From Cytobacillus purgationiresistens (GTDB lineage: Bacteria > Bacillota > Bacilli > Bacillales > Cytobacillaceae), in assembly GCF_030813235.1 (NCBI RefSeq), contig NZ_JAUSUB010000001.1, positions 62,001 through 126,000 of the forward strand: DNA of 64,000 nucleotides, given 5' to 3'. Position 1 is the first letter of the stretch; each line of letters opens with the position of its first letter. Of the stretch, positions 61,332 to 64,000 are shown piece by piece. A program made the position numbers and the translations under genes. The notes under the pieces were generated by a model. The model did not search any database and had not been told where the DNA came from. It was given only the letters and a program-made list of their open reading frames with translations.

Positions 61332-62945
61332 ATGAAGTCCTATTTAACAGTAGAGGACATTCTGCAAAGAAAGCATTTTGAAAAAGTAGAGATAGCTGCT
61401 GGAAAAGAAGGACTGCACCACCATGTAAAGTGGGTTCATATTGTTGAAGTAACAAATATCGGGAAACTATTGAAAGGCAATGAGTTAATTCTATCGACGG
61501 CTGTTGCATGGAAGGAAAAAAAAGAGCTTTTTATTTCTATTCTACAGCAATTAATCAAATCAAATGCCGCAGGTCTATGCATTGAAATTGGGACATATAC
61601 AAGCGTTATTCCTCATGAAATTATTACGATGGCCAATAAAGCACAATTTCCTATTATTCTCATCTTAAAAGAGGTCCCCTTTGTAGAGATTACTCAGGAC
61701 ATCCACACACTGTTGATCAACCGACAGTACGATATGTTAGCCAGCCTTGAAAAGCATTCACAAGTATTAAATAAAATGCTGTTGTCGATGAATCATTATG
61801 ATGAAATTTTGAAAGTGATTTATGAAGACGTGCAAGCACAGATTATCCTTACATTCAATAATCAAGAGAATCATTTTTTTCCTGAGATTGGTGATGTAAA
61901 GAAAAGCATCTTATTAAAGGCAATTGAAACAGAGCGTTCAGCAATTTTATCAAAGTATTCCATTGTATCGGCACCTATAGAACTGCTGGGCGAAAAATAT
62001 GCCGAGCTCCTTATCATTTCGCAAGATCGAGACCTAATAGAATTCGACCAGCTCATTTTAGACCGAACGGCTAATGCTCTGGCTCAATTTTTTATTAGAG
62101 AATTATTTGTAGAAGAAAAGCGAAGAGTGGAAGAAACAGAGTGGGTCAATTGCTGGCTTGATGGTGAAGAAACTAAAGCCTCGATTATGGAAAATCTTGC
62201 TTATTATATGCCCACGGTCAGCCCTAAAGGGGCATTTGTTTGTATTTATCAGCAGGAAGAACAAAAGAAGATTATCAACCTCACCTATTTCAAACTTTAC
62301 TTTCGATCTATTTTAGAACAAAGGGGCTTTTCATTTCTGGCAATTGAAAAGCATCATTCAGTGATCTTAATTATTATCAATGAGCGGCAATCAACTGATT
62401 GGAAAAAAAGGGTGAACGAAGCCATTTCTAAACTCCTGGAATCTGAGTTAGAAAGAGGCAGAGTCGAATCCAAACCGATGATTGGCGTTGGAAAGTATGT
62501 CGAAAATCTAGAAAAGGTATCGGACAGCTATCAAACGGCGATAGAGACAGTGAAAATTAAAAAAAGTATGGCTGATCCTGCAAATAGTTATTTTTATGAT
62601 GATCTACATATTTTTCGTGTCATTTCCATATTAAACCGACAGTTAGATTTACAGGAAATAGTCATGGAGTATTTAGAACCCGTCATTTCATATGATTTCA
62701 ATCATAATGGTAAATTGATGGATACCTTAAAGGCCTACCTGGCTTGCAATGGTTCAAAGAAAGAAACGGCTCAGAAACTTTTTATCGTCAGGCAGACATT
62801 ATATCACCGTCTCGAAAAGTTAGAGCAACTGCTTGGAACTGATTTTATGACCCATGAAAAAAGATTGGCCATAGAATTCATGGTCATGTCCCACGAATTC
62901 ATTCTGGCATCAAATCAAGAATTTAGCGGTATAAAGAAAGCATGA
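61332..62945 (+). CDS. PucR family transcriptional regulator
   Basis: 537 residues. The N-terminal PucR domain (residues 1-125) begins LTVEDILQRKHFEKVEIAAG and includes VEVTNIGKLLKGNELILSTA. A GGDEF-like middle region spans about 290-410. The C-terminal PucR-type HTH is LKAYLACNGSKKETAQKLFI followed by VRQTLYHRLEKLEQLLGTDF. PucR proteins control purine, pyrimidine or amino-acid catabolism. It stands between the dihydropyrimidine pathway genes and a methylmalonate-semialdehyde-type dehydrogenase and is the obvious pathway regulator. GGAGG before ATG 61332 is a good ribosome site and a consensus-like promoter lies upstream. Confidence 0.92.
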   Translation: MKSYLTVEDILQRKHFEKVEIAAGKEGLHHHVKWVHIVEVTNIGKLLKGNELILSTAVAWKEKKELFISILQQLIKSNAAGLCIEIGTYTSVIPHEIITMANKAQFPIILILKEVPFVEITQDIHTLLINRQYDMLASLEKHSQVLNKMLLSMNHYDEILKVIYEDVQAQIILTFNNQENHFFPEIGDVKKSILLKAIETERSAILSKYSIVSAPIELLGEKYAELLIISQDRDLIEFDQLILDRTANALAQFFIRELFVEEKRRVEETEWVNCWLDGEETKASIMENLAYYMPTVSPKGAFVCIYQQEEQKKIINLTYFKLYFRSILEQRGFSFLAIEKHHSVILIIINERQSTDWKKRVNEAISKLLESELERGRVESKPMIGVGKYVENLEKVSDSYQTAIETVKIKKSMADPANSYFYDDLHIFRVISILNRQLDLQEIVMEYLEPVISYDFNHNGKLMDTLKAYLACNGSKKETAQKLFIVRQTLYHRLEKLEQLLGTDFMTHEKRLAIEFMVMSHEFILASNQEFSGIKKA

Positions 62946-62975
62946 AATTCGTTCCCAGCGGAGCGGATTTTTTTA
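62946..62975 (+). terminator. rho-independent terminator
   Basis: ATTCGTTCC and GGAGCGGAT pair with some G-T contacts and a 4-base loop, followed by TTTTTT, right after the PucR gene. Confidence 0.75.
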
Positions 62976-63183
62976 TTCTCGGACTCGGGTTATTGTGATG
63001 GCGGAACAGGTCATGAGATTCACAAGCTGAGACTTTAAGAATACCTAATCCTCTAAATCAACTAATTGTGAAGAAATATCTGTTTTTCATTTTACATTAT
63101 GTCTAATGATAGCTGTATTCATTTAAGAGATAATAATATATAAGATATTTCTGAATAATCTATCATTAGGGAGGATTTGACGC

Positions 63184-64000
63184 ATGACAATAATAAAAGA
63201 AGATACGGCAGTATTACAAAATTACATTAATGGTGCATGGGTAGATGCTAAAAGCACTGAAACGCTTGAAGTGCCAAACCCAGCAACTGGTGAAACTTTA
63301 GTGAAGGTGCCAATATCCTCTAAAGAAGATGTAGATTTAGCTGTAAAAGCAGCCAAAGAAGCATTTAAAACATGGAAAAATACACCCGTCCCAAAGAGAG
63401 CAAGAATCCTTTATAAATATCATTACTTATTAACGGAAAATCATGAAAAGCTTGCTAAACTGATCGTTGAAGAGAATGGCAAAGCGTATAAAGAAGCTTA
63501 TGGTGAGGTGCAGCGCGGTATCGAATGTGTTGAATTTGCTGCTGGTGCTCCTACATTAATGATGGGTGAAACTTTATCTAATATCGCTGAGGAGATCGAT
63601 TCGCAAATGTTCCGTTATCCTCATGGAGTTGTTGCAGGGATTACCCCATTTAATTTTCCGATGATGGTTGCTTTATGGATGTTCCCGCTCGCTATTGCCT
63701 GTGGTAATACGTTTGTACTGAAACCATCGGAACGTACACCTATCCTGTCTAATGAATTAGTGGAGCTTTTTGCCCAAGCAGGTGCACCAAAAGGCGTTCT
63801 AAATGTCGTTCATGGCGCACATGATGTAGTGAATGGACTGTTGGATCATGAAGATGTAAAGGCTATCTCCTTTGTAGGCTCACAGCCTGTGGCTAAATAT
63901 GTATATGAAAGAGCAGCAGGAAAAGGAAAACGCGTTCAAGCACTTTCTGGCGCTAAAAACCATCATATTGTTATGCCTGATGCTGATCTTGATAAAGCCA
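63184..64000 (+). CDS. mmsA: methylmalonate/malonate-semialdehyde dehydrogenase (CoA-acylating), N-terminal part
   Basis: The first 272 codons of an aldehyde dehydrogenase that runs off the window. [20 protein letters not shown] and [13 protein letters not shown] open it; the subfamily-specific [20 protein letters not shown] and [20 protein letters not shown] identify the MmsA/IolA group. [20 protein letters not shown] and [20 protein letters not shown] bind the cofactor; the end reaches [18 protein letters not shown], just short of the catalytic cysteine. It would oxidise malonate or methylmalonate semialdehyde, formed from beta-alanine or beta-aminoisobutyrate, to acetyl- or propionyl-CoA, the last step of pyrimidine breakdown. 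GGGAGG precedes ATG 63184. Confidence 0.92.
   Translation, partial: MTIIKEDTAVLQNYINGAWVDAKSTETLEVPNPATGETLVKVPISSKEDVDLAVKAAKEAFKTWKNTPVPKRARILYKYHYLLTENHEKLAKLIVEENGKAYKEAYGEVQRGIECVEFAAGAPTLMMGETLSNIAEEIDSQMFRYPHGVVAGITPFNFPMMVALWMFPLAIACGNTFVLKPSERTPILSNELVELFAQAGAPKGVLNVVHGAHDVVNGLLDHEDVKAISFVGSQPVAKYVYERAAGKGKRVQALSGAKNHHIVMPDADLDKA

Overview
The window looks like chromosomal DNA of a low-GC, Gram-positive, spore-forming relative of Bacillus (Bacillaceae). The reasons are AT-rich DNA, strong AGGAGG-type ribosome binding sites with frequent TTG and GTG starts, a CIRCE heat-shock operator, a Bacillus-type thiamine operon behind a TPP riboswitch, paired EbrA/EbrB efflux proteins, camelysin/SipW relatives and a dhbA/sfp-type siderophore locus. 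I saw no rRNA, tRNA, CRISPR array, phage module or intact insertion sequence.

Layout. 0-7 kb: an MMPL transporter cut by the window edge, a DJ-1 family protein, then four broken genes (RidA, sirtuin, camelysin/TasA, SipW) and a tetR-ebrA-ebrB efflux operon with an operator palindrome. 7-14 kb: a histidine phosphatase and an amidohydrolase module (M20 hydrolase, AbgA-like hydrolase, winged-helix regulator, AbgT transporter) with similar operator-like sites before its first and last genes. 14-18.7 kb: HAD phosphatase plus GNAT pair, an aldehyde dehydrogenase remnant, hemolysin III and a luciferase-like oxidoreductase behind a perfect palindrome. 18.8-24.9 kb: a peptide ABC transporter operon (binding protein, two permeases, two ATPases) ending in an overlapping gene of unknown function. 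25.0-25.5 kb: an array of 52-bp repeats. 25.6-33.1 kb: a polysaccharide deacetylase, a broken truncated haemoglobin, a broken amidohydrolase, then TPP riboswitch-tenA-tenI-thiO-thiS-thiG-thiF. 33-43 kb: small housekeeping genes, a second array of alternating 51-bp repeats (35.5-36.4 kb), an MFS transporter, a class B penicillin-binding protein, a PfkB kinase, a DUF4375-like protein and an S66 peptidase. 43-48.3 kb: an alpha/beta hydrolase, an M20 deacylase with a wrecked YfcC-type transporter and an aminotransferase stump, and a divergent RpiR regulator with an SDR oxidoreductase. 48.4-50.4 kb: htpG behind a perfect CIRCE. 51.5-64 kb: reductive pyrimidine catabolism (preT, preA, dihydropyrimidinase, NCS1 permease, a small unknown protein, N-carbamoyl-beta-amino acid hydrolase, PucR regulator, and an MmsA-type dehydrogenase running off the end).

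The pyrimidine genes are interrupted at 58.7-61.2 kb by what reads as a collapsed siderophore operon. It has two Fur-box-like sites, an almost complete dhbA fused to the C-terminal end of a DHA2-type MFS exporter, a short copy of the 52-bp repeat array, and a 5'-truncated sfp. In the B. cereus group, dhbA and the exporter/sfp genes lie at opposite ends of one operon, so the simplest reading is a large internal deletion.

The other strong theme is gene decay. About a dozen loci carry single-base frameshifts, truncations or fusions, several at homopolymer runs. This is either real pseudogenisation or uncorrected sequencing error, and raw reads would decide. All coordinates and starts were read by eye; family assignments rest on remembered motifs and not on a database search.
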